Of a DNA stretch of 33,339 nt, positions 8,560-15,734 are shown in pieces. This DNA comes from Chloroflexota bacterium (GTDB taxonomy: Bacteria > Chloroflexota > Dormibacteria > Aeolococcales > Aeolococcaceae), in the NCBI GenBank assembly GCA_005880445.1, contig VBGJ01000031.1, forward strand, positions 1-33,339, read 5' to 3'. The position numbers and the translations under genes were made by a program. Under the pieces are notes generated by a model that made no database searches, was not told the DNA's origin, and was given only the letters and a program-made list of their open reading frames with translations. The stretch's first letter is position 1. Each line of letters starts with the position of its first letter.

Positions 8560-8985
8560 CTAGTGGCGGCGGGCCGACGCGTCGCGAAACCGGCGCGCCA
8601 TCTCGGGAACGAGGTTGACGGCGACCACCGGGTGATCGAGCAGGAACTGCCGCAGCCCGCCCACCGGCAGCGTGACGCAGCGAAGCCGTGTCTCGGCGCG
8701 CACCGACGCGGTGCGCGGACCGCCGTCGAGCGCCGCCACCTCACCGAAGAAATCGCCGGGGCCGAGCGTGGCGACCGGGTGGTCGTCGATCAGGACCGAC
8801 GCCGTCCCCTCGAGGATGATGAAGAACTCCGGGCCCTCCATTCCTTCGGTGATGATCCCGTGCTCGGCCAGGAACGTCGCGTCATCGAGCTGCGCGGCGA
8901 TCCCATCGAGCTCCGCTCTCGGCAGTCCGCGGAACAGCGGCATCTTCTCGAGGGTGGGAATCACGTCCTCGCGCGTGGTGGCCAT
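8560..8985 (-). CDS. Stand-alone cyclic nucleotide-binding domain protein
   Basis: 141 residues made up almost only of one cNMP-binding (CAP effector) beta-roll. GDFFGEVAALDGGPRTASVRA contains the phosphate-binding cassette with the conserved Gly-Glu and the Arg that contacts the cyclic phosphate, so ligand binding looks possible. There is no helix-turn-helix after it, so it is not a CRP-type transcription factor; it may act by protein contact. ATG 8985 has AGGGAG eight to nine bases upstream and a TACACT -10 box at 9019-9024. It is convergent with the broken NRDE gene and lies 64 bases downstream of the NRAMP gene on the same strand. Confidence 0.88.
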   Translation of the reverse strand: MATTREDVIPTLEKMPLFRGLPRAELDGIAAQLDDATFLAEHGIITEGMEGPEFFIILEGTASVLIDDHPVATLGPGDFFGEVAALDGGPRTASVRAETRLRCVTLPVGGLRQFLLDHPVVAVNLVPEMARRFRDASARRH

Positions 8986-9018
8986 CGGCGGTTTGCTCCC
9001 TGATTGGCTGGGGCGCGC

Positions 9019-9024
9019 AGTGTA
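9019..9024 (-). promoter_or_regulatory. -10 box of the cNMP-binding protein gene
   Basis: TACACT on the minus strand, about 33 bases before ATG 8985. An AGGGAG ribosome site lies between box and start, so this gene has a leader, unlike the leaderless genes in this window. Confidence 0.4.
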
Positions 9025-9049
9025 TCCCCCGAGGCCCGCCGTCGCGCTC

Positions 9050-10684
9050 TCAGTGCCCGGTCGCGAGCTGCACCGCCTTCACGAGCAGCATCAGGATCGC
9101 CACCACCAGGTAGCTGCTCAGCGCCGCCAACGCGATCTGGCGCGCGCGCGAGGGAGCGGGCCGCGTGAGGAGCGCGACCGGTGGCATCCGCCACGTGTCG
9201 CGGTCCTCCCGTGCGGAGGCCGGCACCCGCGCGCCTGCTCCACCTCGCTGCACGAGCGCCAGCGAGACCAGCGCCGCAGCCAGGATCGACGCGAGCACAA
9301 CCAGGAGCACCACGATGTCGAGCGACGGGAAGATGGTCGTGGCCACCAGGATGAGAGACAGCACGATCAGCACACCCAGGATCACGCTCGCCAGCGCGTT
9401 GAGCCAGGGTCGGTTCACCCAGGGACCGAGCACATCGCGGTCGTTGCAGAGCAACAGGAGAAACAGGCTCGCGCTGGGCAGCAGCAGGCCGGCAAGCGCC
9501 TGCACCGCCGTCGTGAAGAGACCGAGGGGCGCCCCAGGGATGAGGACGATTGCCGCCGCCAGCGTGACAAGAACCGTGAAGCTCGCGTAGAAGGGCTTCG
9601 CCTCGCTCCACGGCCGGTGCAGCGAGTGGCGAATGCCGAACACGTCGCCGAACGCATATGACGTCGCCAGCGTCACCGCGCTGGCGCCGATGATGGATGC
9701 GTCGATGAGCACCACCGCGAAGATGGCACCGGCGGACGAGCTCACATGCCGGGCCAGACCGGTCGCGACCGCCTGGGCGTTGACGAAGTGCCCCGCTTCC
9801 GGTGCGCCCTGAAACGCCGCAGCCGCGGTGATCATGACGGCCGCGGCCCCGACGATGACGACCAGCGCGCCGATGACCGTGTCGGCGCGCTCGTATGGAA
9901 TCCAGCGCGGCGTGATCCGCTTGTCGATGACGTTCGACTGCTGAAAGAACAGCTGCCACGGCGCCACCGTGGTGCCGACGATGGCGATGATGAGCAGCAC
10001 CGAATTCGATGTGATGCCGCCCTGTATGCCGGGGACAACCAGATCGTGCAGTATCGCGCCGCCGGTTGGGTGCGAGAGCACCGCGAGCGGTATGACGAGC
10101 AGGTTTCCCACCAGGAACGCAAACATCATGCGCTCCCAGGTGGCGAATCGCCCGGTGACGGTGATTCCCACCAACAACAGTGCGGCGATGGGCACTGCGA
10201 TGAACGGCGACAGGCCGAAGTACGCAGCGCCGAGGCTGACGCCGATGAACTCCGTGGTGATGGTGAGGAAATTGAGCAGGAACAGGTCGCCGACGGAAAA
10301 GAATCCCCAGAACCTTCCGAAGCGCTCGAAGATGAGTCGCGCGTGTCCCACACCGGTGACGGCGCCCAGCCGCACCACCATCTCCTGGTTGACGATGAGC
10401 ACGGGGATGAGCAGCAAGAGCGTCCACAACAGGCTCGTGCCGTGGTTCTGCCCCGCCTGGGCGTAGGTGGCCACGCCACCGGCGTCGTTGTCGCCCACCA
10501 TGACGATGAGACCCGGACCCATGATCGCCAGCAGCGCAAGCATTCGCCCGCGCCACGAGCGGCGGACAACCTCGTGCTCGCGGATGGTGCCGAGCGCGCC
10601 CTTGATGTCGCCCAGGTGCGCGTCGTCGAGGACGGCGGACGCACGGGTCGAGCGCCGAGTGTTGTCAGACTTCTCGTCGATCAT
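9050..10684 (-). CDS. NRAMP-family divalent metal transporter, NRMT-like (probable Mg2+ uptake)
   Basis: 544 residues from ATG 10684, which has GAGG six bases upstream; a GTG at 10714 would add ten residues. It is a multi-pass membrane protein with NRAMP order: GPGLIVMVGDNDAGGVATYA is TM1 and GTTVAPWQLFFQQS is TM6. In manganese/iron NRAMPs TM1 reads DPGN and TM6 MPH. Here the sites read D67-A-G-G70 and A241-P-W243, so the soft-metal ligand Met and the Asn are gone. From memory, loss of that Met marks the Nramp-related magnesium transporters (NRMTs). The M-box riboswitch just upstream and the MgtE-like sensor gene before it independently point to Mg2+. The cytosolic N-terminal ~40 residues are unusual. 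The C-terminal region carries two further membrane segments around a charged loop. Confidence 0.85.
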   Translation of the reverse strand: MIDEKSDNTRRSTRASAVLDDAHLGDIKGALGTIREHEVVRRSWRGRMLALLAIMGPGLIVMVGDNDAGGVATYAQAGQNHGTSLLWTLLLLIPVLIVNQEMVVRLGAVTGVGHARLIFERFGRFWGFFSVGDLFLLNFLTITTEFIGVSLGAAYFGLSPFIAVPIAALLLVGITVTGRFATWERMMFAFLVGNLLVIPLAVLSHPTGGAILHDLVVPGIQGGITSNSVLLIIAIVGTTVAPWQLFFQQSNVIDKRITPRWIPYERADTVIGALVVIVGAAAVMITAAAAFQGAPEAGHFVNAQAVATGLARHVSSSAGAIFAVVLIDASIIGASAVTLATSYAFGDVFGIRHSLHRPWSEAKPFYASFTVLVTLAAAIVLIPGAPLGLFTTAVQALAGLLLPSASLFLLLLCNDRDVLGPWVNRPWLNALASVILGVLIVLSLILVATTIFPSLDIVVLLVVLASILAAALVSLALVQRGGAGARVPASAREDRDTWRMPPVALLTRPAPSRARQIALAALSSYLVVAILMLLVKAVQLATGH

Positions 10685-10694
10685 GTCGGACCTC

Positions 10695-10714
10695 GTGCCG
10701 TCGAGCGACGGCAC
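10695..10714 (-). promoter_or_regulatory. Hairpin abutting the ribosome site of the NRAMP gene
   Basis: GTGCCGTC-GCTC-GACGGCAC is a perfect eight-pair hairpin directly before the GAGG ribosome site (10691-10694) and ATG 10684. It may be part of the riboswitch expression platform or may limit ribosome access. No T run follows, so it is not a standard terminator. Confidence 0.4.
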
Positions 10715-10850
10715 AGCTGGCGGCGATGCCCGCTCAGCGGCTTACGACGTGACCAAAACCGTGAGCGAGCCTGCAGGAGGCAGCGGTTGGTGAGGACTTC
10801 CGTCGTCGTCCATCGCGGCCTCCGAGCGCCCGACCGTCGGTCGCACCGCT

Positions 10851-10916
10851 GAAGGGGTGGCGCCCGGCGGGCTCCGGCCTCATCAACCGGTCACGCGCCG
10901 GCTGATGCACCCCTTC
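10851..10916 (-). promoter_or_regulatory. Putative expression platform of the M-box riboswitch
   Basis: GAAGGGGTG (10916-10908) can form a perfect nine-pair helix with CACCCCTTC (10859-10851), enclosing a CATCA...TGATG hairpin. The same GGTGC (10911-10907) can alternatively pair with GCACC at 11069-11065 on the 5' side of the aptamer. These mutually exclusive pairings are what a switch would need. No T-rich terminator is present, so control may be translational or Rho-dependent. The pairing is seen in the sequence; the switching is inferred. Confidence 0.45.
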
Positions 10917-11070
10917 TCGTCAGAGCTTTGGCGCTGAACGGCGTAGTCCGGTCGGTCAGCCACTTAGGGAAACCCCTTGTGCCGGGGAAACCTGGTCTGA
11001 CCCGGAGCGTGTCTCCACGGGTGGGGTCAGTGGCCTGTGTCCGTTCAGCCGCCTCGCCGAACGAGGTGCG
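10916..11070 (-). ncRNA. M-box (ykoK) magnesium riboswitch aptamer
   Basis: The minus strand matches the M-box element by eye along its whole length. P1 is CTCGT/ACGAG (11065-11061 with 10920-10916). P2 is GGCTGAACGG with CCGTTCAGC. P4 is GCCAC with GTGGC. The CTGACCC...GGGTCAG arm encloses the GGAGACACGC internal segment, and a CCCC/GGGG hairpin is followed by CCTAAGTGGCTG. The 3' signature AGCGCCAAAGCTCTGACGA corresponds to the conserved AGUGCUAAAGCUCUACGA. M-boxes fold compactly on binding several Mg2+ ions and normally shut off magnesium transporter genes when Mg2+ is plentiful. It lies between the MgtE-like gene and the NRAMP gene and so should control the latter. Confidence 0.94.
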
Positions 11071-11085
11071 GCTTTACCGCCGTCA

Positions 11086-11091
11086 AGTCTA
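11086..11091 (-). promoter_or_regulatory. Possible -10 box of the riboswitch transcript
   Basis: TAGACT on the minus strand overlaps the end of the MgtE-like gene and lies about 16 bases before the first aptamer-flanking pairs. If used, the NRAMP gene has its own promoter and the riboswitch is not only intra-operonic. No clear -35 box is seen. Confidence 0.35.
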
Positions 11092-12384
11092 TCAGCCGCT
11101 GCTGGCGTCGGCCTCCGCACGACGGCGCCACGAATCGGGGAGCATCGCCTCGAGCACGTCGTCGACGGTGATGACGCCGATGATGTGATCCGCATCGTCG
11201 ACCACGGGAGCGCACGTGAGGTTGAAGTCCGCCATCATGCGCGCCACCTCGGGGAAGTCGTCTGTCGGGTGCACGTGAGTCTTGCCGCGCTGCTTCAAAT
11301 CGGAGAGATGATCACCGTCGGTGTGCTGCACGAGCAGCAGCAGCGGGACCGCGCCGGCGAGGCGGCCTTCGGTGTCGGTGAGGAAGATGTCGGCGGCGAT
11401 CTGCTCCGACACGTCTGCCGAGCGCACGGCCGCGAGCGCATCTGAGACCGTGCCCTCTTCGGGCACCGAGACGAAATCCGGACTCATCAGCCCACCGGCG
11501 CTGTCGGCGTTGTAGCTGAGCAGCGCGCGCACCTTCGCCTGCTGGGCCGGCGGCAGCAGGGCGAGGATCGGCGCGCGGCGTTCCTGGTCGAGCTCGGTGA
11601 TCAGGTCGGCGGCGTCGTCCGTTCCCATCTCGGCGAGCACCGCCGCCGCCTCTGCGTCGGAACGCGACTTGAGAAACTCGACCTGATGCTCGGTGTTCAG
11701 CTCTTCGAACACGTCCGCCTCGAGCTCGGGGTCACCGTGCACCGCTGAGATGATCTCTTCTCCTTCCTCGTGCGACGCGTGCTCGACGATGTCGGCGATC
11801 TGCGCGGGGTGGAGACGGCGCAGGCGGCGTAACGGGAGCAGCAGCCGCGAGGTGGGCACGTGTCCCACGAACGGCTCGACATTCGCCCAGTCGACAAACC
11901 CGCGCGTCTCGCGTGGGCGCGACCGCAGCCGCCGTGGGAGCAGGCGCCGGAGGAAGCTGCCCCTGCCGGGCTCGACGCCGACCACCCGCCACGCGTCCCC
12001 GCCCCGGGCCAGCTCGATGTCGTTCGCGGTGACGAGCCGTCCCGAGTCGACGCTGATCACGCTCCGGCCGAGCACGTCCTCGCGCAGCAGCACCTCGCCC
12101 TGGCGTCGCTCGAAGCGCGCCAGGCTCAGCATCTCGCCGGTCAGCTGCACGCCCTCCGCGGTCAGATCACCGATGCGGTTGAGCGGGACGAACAGGCGCC
12201 GGCCGGCGATGCGCCCGACGAGCCCGCTCACCGGCGGATAGCCGCCTTCGGCGAGGCGAACGATGACGTCGTTGATGCGCCCGAGCCTCTCGCCGGCACG
12301 GTCGACGATCCGGCTGCCCACCACTTGGGTCAGCCACAGACGGGCCGCGGGCTGGGCCGTGTCTCCCGCCGGTGAGAGCTCCAT
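11092..12384 (-). CDS. Soluble MgtE-like magnesium sensor: PRC-barrel, MgtE-N and CBS domains
   Basis: 430 residues, all soluble. About 17-75 and 100-160 look like two PRC-barrel repeats (VVGSRIVDRAGERLGRINDV; LGRSVISVDSGRLVTANDI). About 185-292 is the MgtE-N superhelical domain, rich in Asp/Glu and ending in the family's YNADSAGGLM. About 300-415 is a CBS pair (APVVDDADHIIGVITVDDVLEAM). In MgtE channels these cytosolic domains bind Mg2+ and close the pore. Here the five-helix membrane domain is absent and the frame simply ends after the CBS pair. The stop is about 20 bases before the M-box that leads into the NRAMP gene, so a regulatory partner role for that transporter is the best inference. 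ATG 12384 lacks a Shine-Dalgarno sequence. Confidence 0.88.
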   Translation of the reverse strand: MELSPAGDTAQPAARLWLTQVVGSRIVDRAGERLGRINDVIVRLAEGGYPPVSGLVGRIAGRRLFVPLNRIGDLTAEGVQLTGEMLSLARFERRQGEVLLREDVLGRSVISVDSGRLVTANDIELARGGDAWRVVGVEPGRGSFLRRLLPRRLRSRPRETRGFVDWANVEPFVGHVPTSRLLLPLRRLRRLHPAQIADIVEHASHEEGEEIISAVHGDPELEADVFEELNTEHQVEFLKSRSDAEAAAVLAEMGTDDAADLITELDQERRAPILALLPPAQQAKVRALLSYNADSAGGLMSPDFVSVPEEGTVSDALAAVRSADVSEQIAADIFLTDTEGRLAGAVPLLLLVQHTDGDHLSDLKQRGKTHVHPTDDFPEVARMMADFNLTCAPVVDDADHIIGVITVDDVLEAMLPDSWRRRAEADASSG

Positions 12385-12482
12385 CTGTCATCAGTCTGCC
12401 ACGACCACGGCGCCAGCCACCGTCCGTGCTGTGTCCGTCCTGGTCACGGACAGTGGAGCGATGCGCGCGACGTTCCCGTGGG

Positions 12483-12513
12483 TTGGAGGTACGTGGTCGG
12501 CGGGCGGTAGAAT
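12483..12513 (+). promoter_or_regulatory. Candidate promoter of the unknown three-gene operon
   Basis: TTGGAG (12483-12488) and TAGAAT (12508-12513) are separated by 19 bases. A strong ribosome site, GGAGGAAGGAG at 12522-12532, follows. This is one of the better promoter matches in the window. Confidence 0.45.
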
Positions 12514-12546
12514 GCGCGGCCGGAGGAAGGAGATCTGCGCACCATC

Positions 12547-13092
12547 GTGGTCGTCAGCCGGACCGGTGAGCTCGCCGAGGCGCTGCGTCACGGAGTGCCG
12601 CGCGAGATGGCGGTGGTGATCGACGCACGCCCACGAGAGGCCGCCGGCGCGATCAGCGCGTGCACTCCCTTTCCATGGATGCTCGTCGCCGACGCGGGCG
12701 CCGTGCCGGCCCCGGCGCTGGCCGTTGCCCGGCGGCATCCCGTCATCCTCGCGTGGCGCGGTCGACCGCCTGCAGAGGCACCGGCGCACACGCGTGCATT
12801 CACGAGCTTCGCCTCGCTTGCGGAGTTCGTGACCCGCGCGCTGTGTGGAACCGTGGGCGGGATGCGGCTCGGCCGCGGAGTCGGCGTCGATCTCGACTCG
12901 GGTGAGGCGGTGCGTGGCGCGGCGCTGGAGGCGCTCGTCGCGCTGCACCCGGCCGGCTTCGACCTTCCGCTGTCGCGCTTCAACTCCGCCGCGCATGCGC
13001 TGGCGCGTCGTGGGATCGCATGGCGTCCGGCGCACGATGCCGCCGGCGGCGTCGTGCTCGCGCGGGTCGCGCCCGCGGGAGCACGTGCGTGA
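12547..13092 (+). CDS. Unknown protein, first gene of a three-gene operon; degenerate receiver-like fold possible
   Basis: 181 residues from GTG 12547. The GGAGGAAGGAG ribosome site lies rather far upstream (14 bases), but no better in-frame start is seen. I do not recognise the family. The order of short hydrophobic strands (VVVSRTG, MAVVIDARP, WMLVADAG, HPVILAWRG, HTRAFTSF) followed by a helix is compatible with a Rossmann-like receiver fold without the phosphorylation site. The last ~70 residues (MRLGRGVGVDLDSG, then AALEALVALHPAGFDLPLSRF) vaguely recall a winged-helix output domain. Both readings are inference. The stop overlaps the next start by four bases (GTGA, 13089-13092), so translation is coupled to the receiver-domain gene. 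Confidence 0.6.
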   Translation: MVVSRTGELAEALRHGVPREMAVVIDARPREAAGAISACTPFPWMLVADAGAVPAPALAVARRHPVILAWRGRPPAEAPAHTRAFTSFASLAEFVTRALCGTVGGMRLGRGVGVDLDSGEAVRGAALEALVALHPAGFDLPLSRFNSAAHALARRGIAWRPAHDAAGGVVLARVAPAGARA

Positions 13093-13754
13093 AGGCAAAT
13101 CCGGAGGCACTGCTGCTCGAGGACGATGCCCAGACGCTGGAGGAGCTGCGGTCGCACTTCGCGCGCAAGCGCTTCTATCCGCTCGCCGCGCGGAGTGCCA
13201 CGCGCGCGCTCTCCTTGCTCGAGAACAACGGCGAGTCCAGCCGGCCTGTGCTCGCCGTCATCGACTGGGATCTGCGCCTGGCACCCGACAACCGGAGCAC
13301 GTCGGGTGACGTGCTCGCGCGGCTGTCCCATGACTTCGCCGAGTGCCTGGTCATCGTGTACTCGCAGAACATCGACGCGTTCCATGTGCGCAGCGACATC
13401 CACCGGGCACATCCGCGCGCGTGGCTGCACGACAAACGCGACGGTGTCAGCTCACTCATGGTGCGCATCGACCGCATGCTCGACCAGCAGGTCGGCGATC
13501 TGCGCGTGCACCAGGGCACGGTTGTGATCCACATGCCATCGCAGGACGAGCATCACCATCGCGAGGCGGTCCGGCTCGTCGTGCATCATCCCGACATCGT
13601 CACGTTCCACTCCGACACCGCGACCAAGGCGGTGCGGCGCTTCGGCGACTGGCTCACGCGGCACGACTCGATGGTGAAGCTGGTGAGCCTGGGCAACCGG
13701 AAGTACCGCCTCGCCGTCCCCGCGGCGACAGGCCCCGACCCACCGCGCACGTGA
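13089..13754 (+). CDS. Response-regulator receiver-domain protein, second gene of the operon
   Basis: 221 residues from GTG 13089, which overlaps the previous stop (GTGA). The first ~125 residues read as a receiver domain: LLLEDDA gives the acidic pair Asp12-Asp13, AVIDWDLRL the phospho-acceptor Asp59, IVYSQN the switch Ser92, and WLHDKRDG the conserved Lys116. All key residues are present, so phosphorylation is plausible. The C-terminal ~85 residues, with a His-rich patch (DEHHHRE) and AVRRFGDWLTRHDSMVKLV, match no output domain I know; a degenerate DNA-binding domain is possible. No histidine kinase is recognisable next to it. The stop overlaps the third gene by four bases (GTGA, 13751-13754). 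Confidence 0.75.
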   Translation: MKANPEALLLEDDAQTLEELRSHFARKRFYPLAARSATRALSLLENNGESSRPVLAVIDWDLRLAPDNRSTSGDVLARLSHDFAECLVIVYSQNIDAFHVRSDIHRAHPRAWLHDKRDGVSSLMVRIDRMLDQQVGDLRVHQGTVVIHMPSQDEHHHREAVRLVVHHPDIVTFHSDTATKAVRRFGDWLTRHDSMVKLVSLGNRKYRLAVPAATGPDPPRT

Positions 13755-14969
13755 ACCTCGGGCTCGCCGACCTGCGTGCTCTGCCGCTTGCGTCCGCGCT
13801 CTTCGATGCGCACGGCGACGTGGTCGCATGCACGCCGGAGTGGCGCGGCGCCGGGCCGGGCGCGGCCGCGTATCCCGTGCGGCGAAGCCGTCTCGTCGTC
13901 TGCGTGGACCCAGCCGCTCCATCGTGCGCGGCGCTTCTCGAGCGACTGCTCGACGAGCTCGACGCAGCGGCGACGGCGGTGGCTGCACCGTGGTCGTTGC
14001 GCCTGCGCATGCTCGCAGCATCGCTGCGCCTGGTGGCCGGCCGCAGCGTGGCGGCGGAGGGCGGCACGTCGGACGATGTGCTGCAGCTCGCCGCCGCGGG
14101 TATCGAGGCGCGCACGGCGCTGCGCCTCGACATCGAAGGCGGCGACGCGCGTCCGGTGCGCGCACCAGAGGCCGCGGCGCTGATCCGGAATCCGCGGCGC
14201 GCACGTCGCCACCGCACGCCGTCACGACGAGCGGGAGCGATGGGGGCTCGGCTTCGCGCGCATCGCCGCAGACGCCATCGGCGCGCTCGTGCATGCGCCG
14301 TACAGCGACGGCGGCGTCACCAGTGCGACGCTGGAGTTTGGCGTGGGGCGGCTCGCCCTGCCGCTGGCAGCGGTGCGTGAGGGACGAGTGCTTCGCGCCA
14401 CACGCGCGTGGGATGAGGAGACGCGCCTCGGCCCCGGTGCGGACGTGTCAGTTGATCCGCGCGCCACCGCGGCGCTGCGCGCGGCGCAAGACGCCGGCGG
14501 CGCCATCGCACGGAGCGGAGGCTGGAGCGCACGGGCCGCGCGTGGACTGGTCTGGATCGCAATTCGACCGGATGACGTCGCCGACCGCGCGCGCGACGTC
14601 ATCGACGGGCTCGCGCACGAACGCGCGCTCACCGATGGCGTGGAGGAGCCGCGACGCGCCCGCATCGGCGCGCTCGGTCACCTCCTCGGCCGCTTGCTCG
14701 GGACGCCCATCCAGCGCGTGCCCGCACCGGCGTGGGTGCGGCGGATGCGCGAGCTGGCCGGGCCCTTCCGGCTCGACATGTCCATCCCCGACTTCGCCGG
14801 CGTCGGCGCCACCGACCCCTCCGTCTGTGCGTTGCTCGCGGCCGAGGTCGGCGAGCGCTTCGAGGTGGACGGGGACTCGCTGTGGCTCACCGTTCGTCCG
14901 TGGGCGGCGCGCGACCCGCTGCTGTCGCCGCTTGCCCGCGCCGATGGAGGCCGAGTCGCGCTGAGCTGA
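13751..14969 (+). pseudogene. Third gene of the operon, unknown, frameshifted
   Basis: GTG 13751 overlaps the receiver gene's stop. The first ~140 residues (LPLASALFDAHGDVVACTPE, then CAALLERLLDELDAAATAVA) resemble the PAS-like opening of sensor proteins, but only weakly. The good reading leaves this frame between about 14166 and 14200: the original frame becomes Arg-rich and stops at 14380. The frame one base further on opens at 14184 with IRGAHVATARRHDERERWGL and continues as ordinary protein to TGA 14967-14969. Joined, this is about 405 residues. One surplus base or two lost bases explains it. It may be a sequencing error, a genuine pseudogene, or two genes with the second starting at GTG 14289. 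No kinase motifs were found. Confidence 0.6.
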
Positions 14970-15646
14970 ACCGGCACGCTGCACACGGTGAGCAGAGCGT
15001 GCGCGGTCGCAGCGACCAGCGGATGCACCACCAGCCTCACCGCAGACTCGCCCGCGGCACGCAGCACCGCCTCGAACCGGATCAGGTCGTGCGCGAGCAA
15101 CTGCTCGGCGCGCCGCACCGCGCTGCGCGGCAGCGACGGGGGCTCGTCGCACGCGAGCAGGCGTCGTGCACCCTCGCCGGTCTCGTCGTGCTCCGGTGGC
15201 GCCCCGCGCGTGAAGGCCGCATGCCACACGTCGTGCGCCAGGAGCAGATTGGGACGAAGCCCGCGAAGCGCGTCGTCGAGCCGCGCCGACGACGGCGACG
15301 CGGTGTCCTCGTGCTCCAACAGCGTGAGCAGCAGCAGCGAACGATGCCGCAGCACCCAGTACGCGGCCACGCCGGGCGTGAGGAGCCGGGACACGCGCAG
15401 ATCGGTGACGGCCACCCGCCGTGTCGACGTCGCCTCGCCGTCGGGCTCCAGCACCTCGGCGACGGGCGAGGCGCCGCGCGACGCGATGGTGCAGACGAGC
15501 GCGGTCGGCCGCCAGACAGCGGCGGCCTCGTCCCACCAATCGACGGGCAGGTCGCGGCAGCGACGGGAATCCGGCTCGTGCGCGAGAGCCCGCCAGAGCA
15601 AGGACGGTGCGGCGCGATCGCTCCGCACCGGTGCGAGCAGATCCAT
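14678..15646 (-). CDS. Unknown soluble protein; C-terminus runs antisense to the preceding operon
   Basis: 322 codons from ATG 15646. Residues 1 to about 230 look like a real protein (VDWWDEAAAVWRPTALVCTI; LLAHDLIRFEAVL), with no membrane segment and no family I recognise. The last ~95 residues are Ser/Arg/Ala-rich, as expected for the antisense of a coding region, and they cover the 3' end of the frameshifted gene by about 290 bases. The true end may therefore be nearer 14960, with a stop lost by mutation or sequencing error. It is downstream of queF on the same strand, 88 bases away. Start and end are both uncertain. Confidence 0.5.
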   Translation of the reverse strand: MDLLAPVRSDRAAPSLLWRALAHEPDSRRCRDLPVDWWDEAAAVWRPTALVCTIASRGASPVAEVLEPDGEATSTRRVAVTDLRVSRLLTPGVAAYWVLRHRSLLLLTLLEHEDTASPSSARLDDALRGLRPNLLLAHDVWHAAFTRGAPPEHDETGEGARRLLACDEPPSLPRSAVRRAEQLLAHDLIRFEAVLRAAGESAVRLVVHPLVAATAHALLTVCSVPVQLSATRPPSARASGDSSGSRAAHGRTVSHSESPSTSKRSPTSAASNAQTEGSVAPTPAKSGMDMSSRKGPASSRIRRTHAGAGTRWMGVPSKRPRR

Positions 15647-15734
15647 GAGCTGTGTGGTGGGACGTGAACTGAGACGGTTCCTGGACGGCGCGCGATGGCG
15701 TGCTCAGCAGTATGAGACAGGCACGTCGAAAACG

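Noticed and set aside
8563-9661. Plus-strand ORFs across the cNMP and NRAMP genes
   Set aside because: Composition rich in Arg/Gln/His, no ribosome site, antisense to genes with clear families.
14732-15667. Plus-strand ORF of 311 codons opposite the unknown protein gene
   Set aside because: Strongly Arg-rich, no start context, and antisense to a more protein-like minus-strand frame.
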